From Vreelandella malpeensis (GTDB taxonomy: Bacteria; Pseudomonadota; Gammaproteobacteria; Pseudomonadales; Halomonadaceae), in the NCBI RefSeq assembly GCF_020622355.1, contig NZ_WHVL01000005.1:286509-350508 (forward strand): 64,000 bases of DNA. Reading direction: 5' to 3'. Within the stretch, counting starts at the first letter, position 1. Each line of letters begins with the position of its first letter. A program made the translations under genes and the position numbers. Below the pieces are notes generated by a model. It did not search any database and was not told the DNA's origin. It saw only the letters and a list, made by a program, of their open reading frames with translations. This document shows, piece after piece, positions 10,690 through 19,732 of this stretch.

Positions 10690-12399
10690 ATGGTGCCGAA
10701 GATGCCCACGCTTCCCAGTTACACCAGCAGCGTCGCCGACAAGCCGCTGCTGGGCATGACCATCGGCGACAAGTTCGACCAGATCGCCGCCCAGTACCCG
10801 GATAACGATGCGCTGATCGTGCTGCATCAGAACGTGCACTGGAGCTATCGCCAGTTTCACGAGGAGGTCAATCGCTGCGCCCGGGCGCTACTGGCTTTGG
10901 GGGTTCAGCGCGGCGACCGAGTCGGCATCTGGGCACCCAACTGCAGCGAGTGGGCGCTGACCCAGTTTGCCACCGCCAAGATCGGCGCGATTCTGGTCAA
11001 CATCAACCCGGCCTACCGCACCAGCGAGCTGGACTACGCGCTGAATCAGTCCGGCGCGCGCTTTCTGATCTGTGCCGACCGCTTCAAGAGCGCCGATTAC
11101 CGCGCCATGCTCAATGAACTCGCCCCGGAGCTTCAACGCTGCGAGCCGGGCGAGCTTCGCTCGCAGCGTCTTTCAAAGCTCGAGTGCGTGGTGAATCTGA
11201 GCGATGAGCGCCACCCGGGCATGTGGCGCTGGCAGGACATGCTCGGTGAGGCGGACCGGGTCGAACAGAGCACGCTCGATACGCTTCAGGCCACACTTCA
11301 ATTCGACGACCCGATCAACATCCAGTACACCTCCGGCACCACCGGCTTTCCCAAGGGCGCGACGCTTTCGCATCACAACATTCTCAACAACGGCTTCTTC
11401 GTCGCCGAGAGCATGGGGTTCACCTCAAGAGACCGGCTGGTGATTCCGGTGCCGCTTTACCACTGCTTCGGTATGGTGATGGGCAACCTGGGCTGCATGA
11501 CCCATGGTGCTGCGATGATCTACCCCAGCGAAGGTTTCGATGCCGGTCAGGTGCTCAAGGCGGTGCACGAACAGCGCGCCACGGCGCTTTATGGCGTGCC
11601 CACCATGTTTCTCGCCGAGCTCGAACACGCGGAGTTCGCTGCAACTGACTTTTCAATGCTTCGCACCGGCATCATGGCGGGCTCGATCTGCCCGGCGGCG
11701 GTGATGAAGCAGGTGATCGAGAAGATGAACATGAAAGGCGTGCAGATCGCCTACGGCATGACCGAAACGAGCCCCGTCTCCGCCCAGACCGGCGCCGATG
11801 ACAGCATCGATAAGCGCGTCTCCACCGTGGGCCGTACCCAGCCGCACCTGGAGAGCAAGATCATCGACCCGGGAAGCGGCGCCGTGCTGCCGCGGGGTGA
11901 GATCGGCGAGCTCTGCACCCGCGGCTACAGCGTGATGCTCAAGTACTGGAACAACGAGCAGGCAACGAGTGATGCCATCGACAGCGCCGGCTGGATGCAC
12001 ACCGGCGACCTTGCGACCATGGACGACGAGGGGTATCTGCAAATCGTCGGGCGCATCAAGGATATGGTGATTCGCGGCGGCGAGAACGTCTACCCCAAGG
12101 AGGTCGAGGAGTTTCTCTATACCCATCCGGCCGTGGCCGATGTGCAGGTGACCGGCGTGCCGGACGAGAAGTACGGCGAGGAGCTGATTGCCTGGGTGCG
12201 GCTCACCGCCGATGCGGGGGAAATCACCGGCGAAGACCTGCGCGCGTTCTGCAAGGACAAGATCACCCACTTCAAGATCCCGCGCTATTTCAAGTTCGTC
12301 GACGAATTCCCGATGACGGTGACCGGCAAGATCCAGAAGTTCAGAATGCGCGAGATTTCCACCGAAGAGCTGGGGCTCGATCGAGCAACGCTATCGTGA
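10690..12399 (+). CDS. AMP-dependent acyl-CoA synthetase (medium/short-chain type)
   Basis: A 569-residue adenylate-forming enzyme that activates a carboxylic acid with ATP and CoA. The ATG at 10690 was chosen because AGGAGAG sits 5 bases upstream; the frame stays open 11 codons earlier. The P-loop [11 protein letters not shown] is at about 213-223, MTETSP and GWMHTGDL follow, and the C-terminal catalytic lysine is Lys547 in TVTGKIQKF. It resembles ACSF2-like enzymes. Its place after liuE suggests activation of a free branched acid such as isovalerate, or of acetoacetate; the substrate is inferred. Its stop overlaps the next start. Confidence 0.88.
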   Translation: MVPKMPTLPSYTSSVADKPLLGMTIGDKFDQIAAQYPDNDALIVLHQNVHWSYRQFHEEVNRCARALLALGVQRGDRVGIWAPNCSEWALTQFATAKIGAILVNINPAYRTSELDYALNQSGARFLICADRFKSADYRAMLNELAPELQRCEPGELRSQRLSKLECVVNLSDERHPGMWRWQDMLGEADRVEQSTLDTLQATLQFDDPINIQYTSGTTGFPKGATLSHHNILNNGFFVAESMGFTSRDRLVIPVPLYHCFGMVMGNLGCMTHGAAMIYPSEGFDAGQVLKAVHEQRATALYGVPTMFLAELEHAEFAATDFSMLRTGIMAGSICPAAVMKQVIEKMNMKGVQIAYGMTETSPVSAQTGADDSIDKRVSTVGRTQPHLESKIIDPGSGAVLPRGEIGELCTRGYSVMLKYWNNEQATSDAIDSAGWMHTGDLATMDDEGYLQIVGRIKDMVIRGGENVYPKEVEEFLYTHPAVADVQVTGVPDEKYGEELIAWVRLTADAGEITGEDLRAFCKDKITHFKIPRYFKFVDEFPMTVTGKIQKFRMREISTEELGLDRATLS

Positions 12400-13211
12400 G
12401 CCTCTCGCGCGGGCTCGCCGATCACTACCACCAAGCGCTTCGCGACGAAGAGGTGCTCGCGCAGATCAAGCGCCACTATCCGGGCGGCGCCACCTCCTAC
12501 CAGCTGGCCCCGCTCGATCAACTGCATATCGGCGGGCTCGCGGCGTCCAACCGGCTGTTCGATCACCTCGACCCTATCGAGCACCCGTATGTGCTGGATA
12601 TCGGCGCGGGGCTTGGCGGGCTCGTGCGCCTGGGCGCCTCGCGGGGCTTCACGATGACGGGGCTGGATATCACTCATCGTTTCGGTGCACTGAGCGAGGG
12701 CATCAAACGCCTCTGTACGCCGCACCATGACTACGCAGTGGTCACCGGCGACGCCCGCCACCTGCCCTTTCGACGCCATAGCTTCGATGCGGTGATCTTC
12801 CAGCACAGCCTGATGAACATGCCGGAACCACGGGCCGTGCTCGAACAGGCGTACCGCGTACTGCGCCCCGGCGGCAAGCTGATACTGCACGAGCTGACCC
12901 GAGGCGATGGCGTGTCACTGCGCTACCCGGTTCCCTGGGCAACCTGCGCCGAGCACTCGCACCTGCTGTCGCTCGAGACGCTTTTAACACAGCTGAAGGT
13001 TTGTGGGTTCGATCAGTTGCAAGTGGAGAACCTGAGCGACGCGGCCCGCGCATGGCGTGCCCGCCAGCGCGATAAGGAGCGCGACGTATCGGCGCCGGTG
13101 CTGTCGCCCCACTGGGTATTCGGCGAGCGCTTCAAGGCAATGAGCGAGAACTTGCTCGAAAACTTGACCCGTCGCGCGATTGAAGTGGTCGAAATCCGCG
13201 GGCGTTGCTAA
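12396..13211 (+). CDS. Class I SAM-dependent methyltransferase of unknown substrate
   Basis: A 271-residue protein starting with GTG, overlapping the synthetase stop as GTGA. The SAM-binding motif [10 protein letters not shown] is at residues 66-75; GLDIT and [17 protein letters not shown] follow as the usual motifs II and post-II, and [12 protein letters not shown] is motif III. This is the Methyltransf_11 fold. The N-terminal block with [10 protein letters not shown] is loosely like sarcosine/dimethylglycine methyltransferases, but the match is too weak for a substrate call. No leucine-pathway step needs a methyltransferase, so the tight coupling is unexplained. Confidence 0.8.
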   Translation: MSLSRGLADHYHQALRDEEVLAQIKRHYPGGATSYQLAPLDQLHIGGLAASNRLFDHLDPIEHPYVLDIGAGLGGLVRLGASRGFTMTGLDITHRFGALSEGIKRLCTPHHDYAVVTGDARHLPFRRHSFDAVIFQHSLMNMPEPRAVLEQAYRVLRPGGKLILHELTRGDGVSLRYPVPWATCAEHSHLLSLETLLTQLKVCGFDQLQVENLSDAARAWRARQRDKERDVSAPVLSPHWVFGERFKAMSENLLENLTRRAIEVVEIRGRC

Positions 13212-13248
13212 TCTTGAGGGGGACTTGGCTTTTACAAAGGACATAACA

Positions 13249-13836
13249 ATGCCAACACAGCGCTTGGCAAGCACCCTTCTCTGCGGCGTGCTCGGCAGCA
13301 CGGTATCGTTTTGCAGCCTGGCCAATGATTCAATCTACCTGAGCACCGAGCTACCCACCTTGGCCTACACGACCCCGGAAAGCGAGATGATGGCGCTCGA
13401 CAACGGCGTAGTGATCGAGGGCAGCAACCTCAACAGCGTGGATAGCTACACCTCCGGCTTTCGCCTCACCGCCGGCTTCACTCCCTGGCGCACCACTCAG
13501 TTCGATATCGGCGCCGAGATCGCCTATCGCGAAAGCGAGGAAGTCTTCACCTCTTCGAGCGTGACCCCGCTCATCCAGGACACCTTGAGCCTCGGTGGCG
13601 CGCTGGTCGCCGGACTCCGGATGGGCGCCTTCAGCGTCTATGCGAAGTCCGGCCTTACCGAGTGGCGTGGGCAGAGCGACACCACCGGCAGCGAAGGCGG
13701 CACCGCCATGCTGCAAGGTTTCGGCGCCACTGTGACCGTCAAGCGCCTGGTCAGCCGACTGGAGTACGAGCGCATCGACAACCCCATGCTCAGTCATTTG
13801 AATCAGCTGAACGCTTCGATTCATATGCCGTTCTAG
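13249..13836 (+). CDS. Predicted outer-membrane beta-barrel protein, uncharacterised
   Basis: A 195-residue protein. The ATG at 13249 with AAGGA upstream gives a clean signal peptide (cleavage near SLAND), so the frame upstream was discarded. The mature part alternates polar and hydrophobic residues in many short stretches and ends in Phe (IHMPF), the usual C-terminal mark recognised by the Bam machinery. The pattern suggests a small barrel of about eight strands in the outer membrane. I do not recognise the family. Its last 47 bases overlap the 3' end of the converging antiporter gene. Confidence 0.7.
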   Translation: MPTQRLASTLLCGVLGSTVSFCSLANDSIYLSTELPTLAYTTPESEMMALDNGVVIEGSNLNSVDSYTSGFRLTAGFTPWRTTQFDIGAEIAYRESEEVFTSSSVTPLIQDTLSLGGALVAGLRMGAFSVYAKSGLTEWRGQSDTTGSEGGTAMLQGFGATVTVKRLVSRLEYERIDNPMLSHLNQLNASIHMPF

Positions 13837-15721
13837 CCTCTGGTTCCATCGCTTCCAACGGCGCGGTCCATAGCGGTACGTCCTCCTTCTGCGGCTCGCC
13901 CTCCTGCTCGTTCATGGCTTTGCTCAGCGCCTCTTCCAGACGCCTAAACAGCTCCCCGTAGCGGCGGCTGAAGCGCTGGCCGCCTTCGATCTCCTTCCAG
14001 GCTTCGAACAGCTCGGCGTCATGCAAATCTTCTTTCTGCACGAACGACCAGGCCAACTGCTTGGCGCGCAGCGGATGAGTGCCCAGCGCGGTGAGCGCGT
14101 GGCTGCCGAGCTCCAGCGCCGAGTGGTAGGTTTCGCTGACCACATCGTCCGCGCCGGCCTCGCGCAGGCGATAGCCATGGCCGCGATCGAAGGCCCGGGC
14201 CAGCACCCAGACGTTGGGGTGAAAGCGCTTGACGTGCTGCACCATCTGCACCGCACGCTCCAGATCGTCGATCGCCACCACCAGCAGCCGCGCCTTGTCG
14301 ATACCGGCGCGGTCGAGTAGATCCGAGCGGCTGGCATCGCCGAAGAAGCTCTTGATGTTGATGCGCCGGGCGTTCTCGATCTGGCTGAGTTCGAGATCCA
14401 GCGCCACCAGCGGCACATCGTTGGCGCGCAGCAGCCGACAGACGATCTGACCGAAGCGCCCGGCACCGGCGACGATCACCGGCGACTGTTCGTCGAACTC
14501 GTCCGCCTCGCGGGTCTGCTTGTTCGCCCGGTAGCGCGGCAGTACCACTTTGTCGAAGACGATGAACAGAAGCGGCGTCACGAACATGGAGAAAGCGACC
14601 ACCAGGCTCAAGAGCTCGCCGAGCTCCGCGCCAATCACGCTGTTCTGGCGGCTGTAGGTCAAGAGCACGAAACCGAACTCGCCAGCCTGCGCCAGACTGA
14701 GCGTCAGAAGCCAGCCGTTACTGCCGCGGATGCCAAAGGCGAAGGCGAGCGCGATCAGCACCGCCGCCTTGACGGCAATCACACCGAGTCCCAGCACTAC
14801 GACTACCCACCACTCGCTGGCCAGCACGTCGAAATTGATGCCGGCTCCCACGGTCATGAAAAAAAGCCCCAGCAAGAGTCCCTTGAAGGGCTCGATATTG
14901 GCCTCGAGCTCGTGCTTGAACTCGCTGTTGGCAAGCACCACGCCTGCCAGAAAGGCGCCGAGCGCCGGCGACAGGTTGACCAGGCTCATCAGCGCGGCGA
15001 TGCCGATCACCAGCATCAGGGCAGCGGCGGTGAACACCTCGCGTAGCCCCGAGCCCACCACGAAGCGAAACAGCCACGGCCCGAGAAAGTAGCCTGCACC
15101 GATCACAAGTCCGATGGCGCCGACCACCACCAGTGCGTGAGCCCAACCGGGCATGCTCGAGACCAGATCGACGTCGTGGCCCGATTGGCCCGCCCCCGCA
15201 TCGATGCCGGAGATCGCCAGCAGCGGAATCAGCGCCAGAATGGGAATCACCGCCATGTCCTGGAACAATAAAATGGAAAAGGCACTGCGCCCGCCCTCGG
15301 TGCCGGTCAGGCCTTTCTCGTTCAGGGTCTGCAGCACGATGGCGGTAGACGAAAGCGCAAGAATCAGCCCTACCACGAGCGAGGTCTGCCAGGCCAAACC
15401 CAGAATCCAGCCGATCAGCCCGCCAGCGGCGGCACTGAGCGCCACCTGCAGCCCGCCCAGGCCCAGAAGGCGCACCCGCATCGCCCAGAGGCTCCTGGGG
15501 TCGAGCTCCATGCCCACCAGAAACAGCATCATCACCACGCCGAACTCGGCGAAGTGCTGGATGGTGTCGGTTTCGTGACCCACCAGCCCGAGGGTGGGAC
15601 CGATCACCACGCCGGCGACCAGGTAACCCAGCACCGAACCGAGCCCGAAGCGCTTGGCGAGCGGTACGGCGATGACTGCTGCCAGCAGGTAGATGAAGGC
15701 CTGAATGAAGTAGTGAGTCAT
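13790..15721 (-). CDS. CPA2-family monovalent cation:proton antiporter (KefB/KefC-like)
   Basis: A 643-residue inner-membrane transporter. The ATG at 15721 (MTHYFIQAFIYLLAAV) has GAGGA upstream and starts directly in the first membrane helix. About twelve hydrophobic segments form the Na_H_Exchanger domain (1-380), followed by a TrkA-N/RCK domain with VIVAGAGRFG around residue 415 and DASRSDLLDRAGID. This arrangement is that of KefB/KefC potassium efflux systems. The C-terminal stretch after residue 580 is charged and predicted soluble. No KefF/KefG-type quinone oxidoreductase partner is adjacent, so glutathione gating is uncertain. Confidence 0.88.
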   Translation of the reverse strand: MTHYFIQAFIYLLAAVIAVPLAKRFGLGSVLGYLVAGVVIGPTLGLVGHETDTIQHFAEFGVVMMLFLVGMELDPRSLWAMRVRLLGLGGLQVALSAAAGGLIGWILGLAWQTSLVVGLILALSSTAIVLQTLNEKGLTGTEGGRSAFSILLFQDMAVIPILALIPLLAISGIDAGAGQSGHDVDLVSSMPGWAHALVVVGAIGLVIGAGYFLGPWLFRFVVGSGLREVFTAAALMLVIGIAALMSLVNLSPALGAFLAGVVLANSEFKHELEANIEPFKGLLLGLFFMTVGAGINFDVLASEWWVVVVLGLGVIAVKAAVLIALAFAFGIRGSNGWLLTLSLAQAGEFGFVLLTYSRQNSVIGAELGELLSLVVAFSMFVTPLLFIVFDKVVLPRYRANKQTREADEFDEQSPVIVAGAGRFGQIVCRLLRANDVPLVALDLELSQIENARRINIKSFFGDASRSDLLDRAGIDKARLLVVAIDDLERAVQMVQHVKRFHPNVWVLARAFDRGHGYRLREAGADDVVSETYHSALELGSHALTALGTHPLRAKQLAWSFVQKEDLHDAELFEAWKEIEGGQRFSRRYGELFRRLEEALSKAMNEQEGEPQKEDVPLWTAPLEAMEPEARTAYESKRSADSND

Positions 15722-15774
15722 GGACGTCCTCGGGTCGCGTTTCGTCAGTGAGAGCAGGGTGATCGACGCCACTA

Positions 15775-15802
15775 TTGACAGCGAATAGCAATAAATTATG
15801 TA
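15775..15802 (+). promoter_or_regulatory. Promoter of the trpR-trpE-trpG operon
   Basis: A consensus -35 TTGACA (15775-15780) is followed after 16 bases by the weaker -10 TATGTA (15797-15802). The -10 overlaps the Trp operator, so TrpR binding would block RNA polymerase directly. Confidence 0.65.
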
Positions 15803-15817
15803 CTAGTACGCTAGTAC
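15800..15817. promoter_or_regulatory. TrpR operator
   Basis: The 18 bases GTACTAGTACGCTAGTAC have perfect inverted half-sites GTACTAG and CTAGTAC, the same half-sites found in Enterobacterial trp, aroH and trpR operators. The box overlaps the promoter -10 and lies 37 bases before trpR, indicating feedback by tryptophan on the whole operon, including trpR itself. Confidence 0.85.
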
Positions 15818-15841
15818 AGTCCTGAAGAACAGTCCTGAAGA
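15816..15841 (+). repeat. Tandem 13-bp direct repeat in the trpR leader
   Basis: The unit ACAGTCCTGAAGA occurs twice back to back, exactly, between the Trp operator and the trpR ribosome site. It would lie within the 5' untranslated leader. It may be a recent slippage duplication; no function is evident. Confidence 0.9.
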
Positions 15842-15853
15842 GGCGCACTGCGC

Positions 15854-16138
15854 ATGGCGACACGAGCCCCCGAACCGACACGGGATGAGGAGTACAGAGA
15901 GGCGCTGGTACACTATCTGCTCGCGGTGGACTCGCCCGCCGGCATGGACAGCGCTTTGGATAGCCTGCTAACGCCCTCAGAGTATCAGGAAATCAGTAAA
16001 CGGCTACAGATTTTCAAGCTTTTGAGCGAAGGCGTGGCGCAGCGCAAGATCGCCGAGACCCTGGGCGTGGGCATCGCCACGGTCTCTCGCGGCGCCCGTG
16101 CGTTCAACCCCCACTCGACCCACAAGGATCTCTCATGA
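15854..16138 (+). CDS. trpR: Trp operon repressor TrpR
   Basis: A 94-residue helical DNA-binding protein of the TrpR family, binding DNA when loaded with tryptophan. The helix-turn-helix QRKIAETLGVGIATVSRG is very close to the E. coli TrpR reader (Gly-x-Gly-Ile-Ala-Thr, then Arg-Gly). The N-terminal helices and LTPSEYQEISKRLQIFKLL match the dimer core. A Trp operator lies directly upstream. The stop overlaps the trpE start (ATGA), so regulator and target are one transcript, unlike the stand-alone trpR of enteric bacteria. Confidence 0.92.
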   Translation: MATRAPEPTRDEEYREALVHYLLAVDSPAGMDSALDSLLTPSEYQEISKRLQIFKLLSEGVAQRKIAETLGVGIATVSRGARAFNPHSTHKDLS

Positions 16139-17529
16139 GCGCCGGCCCCCAGCCTTTTACCCTGCCGCGCAAGCCTCACTACGTCACGCTTGCCGCCGAC
16201 TGCGATTTCTTCGCGCTGTTCCAGAAGATCGAGCGCGCCTTCGACAACTGCTACATGCTGGAGTCGCTCGGTGAAGACAGCCACATGGCCCGCCACTCGA
16301 TCATCGGCTTCGACCCGGAGTACCTGCTCTACGCCAACGGGCAGACCCTCTCCATCGAGCATCGCGATGGTGGCGCCGAGCATCACCAAAGCGCCAATCC
16401 CTACGAGCTTCTGCGATCCTTGATGCCCCAGAACATCATCTCGCGCAAGTACGCAGGCGGGCTTTCCGGCTATCTGGGTTACGACGCCATGCAGTACTTC
16501 GAGCCGTCGCTGTCGCTCAAGGCGAGCGACGACTTCGACACCTTCCGCTTCGGGCTCTACAAGGATGGGCTGATTCTCGACAAGATGACCGGCGAGGTCA
16601 CCTATTTCTACTATGACCACAGCCGCTTCGAGTACCTGCAGGGGCTGATCGAATCACCCGAGCTCGCCCCCGGCGCGCTCAAGATCACCGCCCTCGGCGA
16701 CACCATGACTCGCGAGCAGCACGCCCAGGCCGTGGCCAAGGTGAAACAGGATATCGTCGACGGCAAGGTGTTCCAGTGTGAGGTGGGCTTCAAGAAGCGC
16801 TTTCGCATCGAAGGCGATACCCTGGCGCTCTACGGGGAGCTGCGACGCATCAATCCCTCGCCGCAGATGTACTACGTGAAGTTCGGCGGACAGCGCCTGA
16901 TCGGCGCAAGCCCGGAGCTTCTGTTTCGTCTGCGTCAGGGCGAGATGGAGACCTTTCCGCTCGCCGGCACCACCACCCGGGGCAAGACGCCTCAAGAAGA
17001 CACCCGGCTTGCTCGGGCGCTTCTGAACGATCCGAAAGAGATCGCCGAACACAACATGATCGTCGATCTGCACCGCAACGACATCGGCCGGGTGGCGCGC
17101 TTCGGGACCGTCAAGGTGAGAAGCCTGATGGACATCAAGCGCTTCAGCCACGTGCAGCACATCTCCAGCGAAATCGTTGGCATCATCGACCAGAACGAGG
17201 ACATGTTCACGGCACTCGCCAGCAACTTCCCCGCCGGCACGCTGACCGGCGCGCCCAAGATCGAGGCAATGAAGATCATCGACGCGCTTGAAACCGATGG
17301 GCGTGGGCCCTACGGCGGCGCGGTGGGCCAGTTCTCCTTCAACGGCGACTGCACCTTCGCGATTCCGATTCGTACCGTGTTCGTCAACGGCGAGAACGCC
17401 TACGTGCAGACCTGCGGCGGCAACGTGTTCGATTCCAACGCCGAGGACGAGTACGAGGAGATCCGCCGCAAGTTTGCCGGCACGCGCAAGGCGCTGGCCC
17501 CCTTCATGGATACGGAGCGCCCTGCATGA
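16135..17529 (+). CDS. trpE: Anthranilate synthase component I
   Basis: A 464-residue chorismate-utilising enzyme making anthranilate with ammonia from TrpG. The C-terminal chorismate domain has NFPAGTLTGAPKIEAM and DLHRNDIGRVARFGTVKV. MLES at residues 41-44 matches the LLES element that binds feedback tryptophan in TrpE, favouring TrpE over PabB. It is somewhat shorter than enteric TrpE (about 520). It overlaps trpR and trpG by 4 bases each. Chromosomes of this group often carry another trpE near trpDC, so this could be a second, TrpR-controlled copy; that cannot be seen from the window. Confidence 0.87.
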   Translation: MSAGPQPFTLPRKPHYVTLAADCDFFALFQKIERAFDNCYMLESLGEDSHMARHSIIGFDPEYLLYANGQTLSIEHRDGGAEHHQSANPYELLRSLMPQNIISRKYAGGLSGYLGYDAMQYFEPSLSLKASDDFDTFRFGLYKDGLILDKMTGEVTYFYYDHSRFEYLQGLIESPELAPGALKITALGDTMTREQHAQAVAKVKQDIVDGKVFQCEVGFKKRFRIEGDTLALYGELRRINPSPQMYYVKFGGQRLIGASPELLFRLRQGEMETFPLAGTTTRGKTPQEDTRLARALLNDPKEIAEHNMIVDLHRNDIGRVARFGTVKVRSLMDIKRFSHVQHISSEIVGIIDQNEDMFTALASNFPAGTLTGAPKIEAMKIIDALETDGRGPYGGAVGQFSFNGDCTFAIPIRTVFVNGENAYVQTCGGNVFDSNAEDEYEEIRRKFAGTRKALAPFMDTERPA

Positions 17530-18185
17530 AAGTGCTGATCATCGACAACTACGACTCCTTCACCTACAACCTCTACCAGTTCATCGGCGAGATTCTGAGC
17601 GCCGAGCAACATCGCGGGGCGCTTTCGAACTTCGAGATTCTGGTCAAGCGCAACGACGAGCTTGCTTTCAACGAGATAGAGGCGCTCGCGGCGGACCGCA
17701 TCATCATCTCGCCGGGGCCGGGCTCGCCGAGTGACCCGCGCTACTTCGGCGTCTGCGCCGAGGTGATCGAGAAGCTCGGCCCCACCACGCCGCTTCTGGG
17801 TGTTTGCCTGGGAATGCAGGGCATCGTTCACGTGTTCGGCGGCCAGGTGATCAAGGCGCCGCTGCCGATGCACGGCAAGATCAGCCCGATCAATCACGGC
17901 GGCGAATCAGTATTCAGGAACGTGCCGGACCAGCTCGAAGTGATGCGCTACCACTCACTGATCGCCGATGCGGCTTCACTTCCCGAATGTCTCGAGGTCA
18001 CTGCCACGGTGGGCGGGCTGGCGGCTGCGAGCTTTGCCGAGCGCGAGCGCTGGCAGGCCGCCGGCGAGTTCGAGCTGATGGGCGTGAAGCACCGCGACTA
18101 TCCGATCCATGGCATCCAGTTCCACCCGGAGTCCTTCGCCACCGAAGGTGGTCGCGAATTGATCAGTAACTTCCTGCTCGCCTGA
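17526..18185 (+). CDS. trpG: Anthranilate synthase component II (glutamine amidotransferase)
   Basis: A 219-residue class I glutamine amidotransferase supplying ammonia to TrpE. The N-terminal IIDNYDSFTYNLYQFIGE, the oxyanion loop ISPGPGSP, the nucleophile Cys94 in GVCLGMQG and the HGIQFHPESF segment with the His and Glu of the triad are all present. The start overlaps the trpE stop (ATGA). PabA is an alternative in dual-use systems, but the operon with trpR and trpE favours TrpG. Confidence 0.9.
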   Translation: MKVLIIDNYDSFTYNLYQFIGEILSAEQHRGALSNFEILVKRNDELAFNEIEALAADRIIISPGPGSPSDPRYFGVCAEVIEKLGPTTPLLGVCLGMQGIVHVFGGQVIKAPLPMHGKISPINHGGESVFRNVPDQLEVMRYHSLIADAASLPECLEVTATVGGLAAASFAERERWQAAGEFELMGVKHRDYPIHGIQFHPESFATEGGRELISNFLLA

Positions 18186-18203
18186 GCAAGCCTCCCACCT
18201 GCG

Positions 18204-18236
18204 AAAAAGGCCGGACGCCCTGGGCATCCGGCCTTT
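18204..18236. terminator. Bidirectional intrinsic terminator between trpG and a small minus-strand gene
   Basis: Arms AAAGGCCGG (18206-18214) and CCGGCCTTT (18228-18236) pair perfectly around a partly paired loop. On the minus strand the stem is followed by a run of five T residues, serving the gene ending at 18258. On the plus strand, 21 bases after trpG, the T-run is only the three T residues of the stem. Confidence 0.85.
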
Positions 18237-18257
18237 CAAGATTGAGCTGAAGCCGCT

Positions 18258-18563
18258 CTAGCGCTTTGGTTCATCGCTACCTGGCATGAACGAAGGCGGG
18301 TCGCTGGCGGGAAAGGTCTCTTCCACCGACTCGTCGACCTGGCTCTCGGTCAAGGAAAGCTCCTCGGCGGAGTAGACCGCGTAGTGCTCGTTGAGCACCC
18401 ACCCGTCATCGCCGGGGGCCAGGTGGTGGCGCTCGATCCAGACCCGGCTTTCGTCCGGGCGCTGCACCTCGACCTTGGTGGCGGCACTGGCGTCGATCAC
18501 CCTGCCGAACAGCGTTCCATCCTGCGCGTGAATCAATGCATCCTGAAGTTCGGGCTTCGCCAT
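18258..18563 (-). CDS. Small acidic conserved protein with FPASDPP motif
   Basis: A 101-residue protein. The ATG at 18563 is preferred because GGAGGG lies 7 bases upstream; that sequence falls inside the first codons of the longer frame. The middle contains WIERHHLAPGDDGWVLNEHY and the C-terminus has VDESVEETFPASDPPSF. This DES-EETFPASDPP element recurs in several small proteobacterial proteins of unknown role. No signal peptide or membrane segment is visible, so it is probably cytoplasmic. I do not recognise a function. Confidence 0.75.
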   Translation of the reverse strand: MAKPELQDALIHAQDGTLFGRVIDASAATKVEVQRPDESRVWIERHHLAPGDDGWVLNEHYAVYSAEELSLTESQVDESVEETFPASDPPSFMPGSDEPKR

Positions 18564-18643
18564 CGATAGACCCTCCATCCGTTGGTGTCACGTTATGGAC
18601 ACCGCGCCAGGCCCTCGGGTTCAGCCACCACCGTCACCGCCGA

Positions 18644-19687
18644 CTAGCGCTTGCCCCGCACACGGGGCGGCTTGCCGGAAGCGCCGCGCCCCTTGTTGGC
18701 GCCCTTGCCAGCAGGTTTACTCGCGCCCTTGCTGGCGGGTTTCCCAGAGCCCTTGCCGCCGGGCTTAGCAGCGCGTTTGCCTGCTGAGGCGGGCTTGCCC
18801 GCCCCTTTATCCTTGCCACCCGGGCCGGAAGCCCCGGCCCTGCCGCGCCCGGCCGGTTTGGCCTTGCTCACCGCGCCGCCTCTCCCCTTGGACACTGGCC
18901 CGGCGCGGCCGGTTGCACCGCGCGGCTTGGCCTTGGGTTTGGGCTTTTGCGCTGGCGGCGGCGCGCCGTCGGAGGTTTCAGTGAGCCGAACGATGGTGTC
19001 GATCTCTTTCGGCGTCAAATCGCGCCAGTCACCCAGCGCCAGCCCCTTGAGCGAGACGTTCATGATCCGCGTGCGCACAAGCTCCACCACCTCGAACCCG
19101 AAGTACTCGCACATGCGCCGAATCTGGCGGTTGAGCCCCTGCACCAAGGTGATGTTGAAGGCAAAGCGCGATACCCGCTCCACCTTGCACTTCTTCGTCA
19201 CCTGACCCAGGATCGGCACCCCATTCTGCATGCCTTCGATGAAGTCGTCGGTCACCGGTTTGTCGACGGTGACGACGTACTCCTTCTCGTGCTGGTTGTT
19301 GGCGCGCAGGATCTTGTTGACCAGATCGCCGTTGTTGGTCAGAAAGATCAGCCCCTGGGAGTCCTTGTCCAGACGCCCGATGGGAAAGATGCGCACGCCG
19401 TGGCCGACGAAATCGACAATGTTGGCCTTTTCGTTCGACTCGGTGGTGCTGACGATGCCCACGGGCTTGTTGAGCGCGATCAGCACCAGGTCCTCTTCCT
19501 CCTGGGGCTCGATCTCCTGGCCGTTGACCTTGACCCGATCGCCGGGCACGACCTGGTCCCCGGTACTCGCGCGGCGCCCGTTGATCCAGACGTTGCCCTG
19601 CTCCACGAAGCGGTCCGCCTCGCGACGCGAGCAGAGTCCGCTTTCGCTGATGTACTTGTTGATCCGGGTCGATTTTCCAAAAGACAT
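18644..19687 (-). CDS. rluF: 23S rRNA pseudouridine synthase, RluF type, with long basic tail
   Basis: A 347-residue RNA-modifying enzyme. An S4 RNA-binding domain (about 8-55) is followed by the RsuA/RluB/E/F-type pseudouridine synthase domain with catalytic Asp107 in GRLDKDSQG and the later [16 protein letters not shown] motif. RluF modifies U2604 of 23S rRNA in E. coli; assignment to RluF rather than RluB or RluE is by overall pattern. The last 105 or so residues are almost entirely Gly, Lys, Ala, Pro, Ser and Arg, a disordered basic tail not present in E. coli RluF. Confidence 0.87.
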   Translation of the reverse strand: MSFGKSTRINKYISESGLCSRREADRFVEQGNVWINGRRASTGDQVVPGDRVKVNGQEIEPQEEEDLVLIALNKPVGIVSTTESNEKANIVDFVGHGVRIFPIGRLDKDSQGLIFLTNNGDLVNKILRANNQHEKEYVVTVDKPVTDDFIEGMQNGVPILGQVTKKCKVERVSRFAFNITLVQGLNRQIRRMCEYFGFEVVELVRTRIMNVSLKGLALGDWRDLTPKEIDTIVRLTETSDGAPPPAQKPKPKAKPRGATGRAGPVSKGRGGAVSKAKPAGRGRAGASGPGGKDKGAGKPASAGKRAAKPGGKGSGKPASKGASKPAGKGANKGRGASGKPPRVRGKR

Positions 19688-19732
19688 AGAGCGCTACTGG
19701 CCTGGGTGAAGAAGTTGACGTGAAAAAAACGG

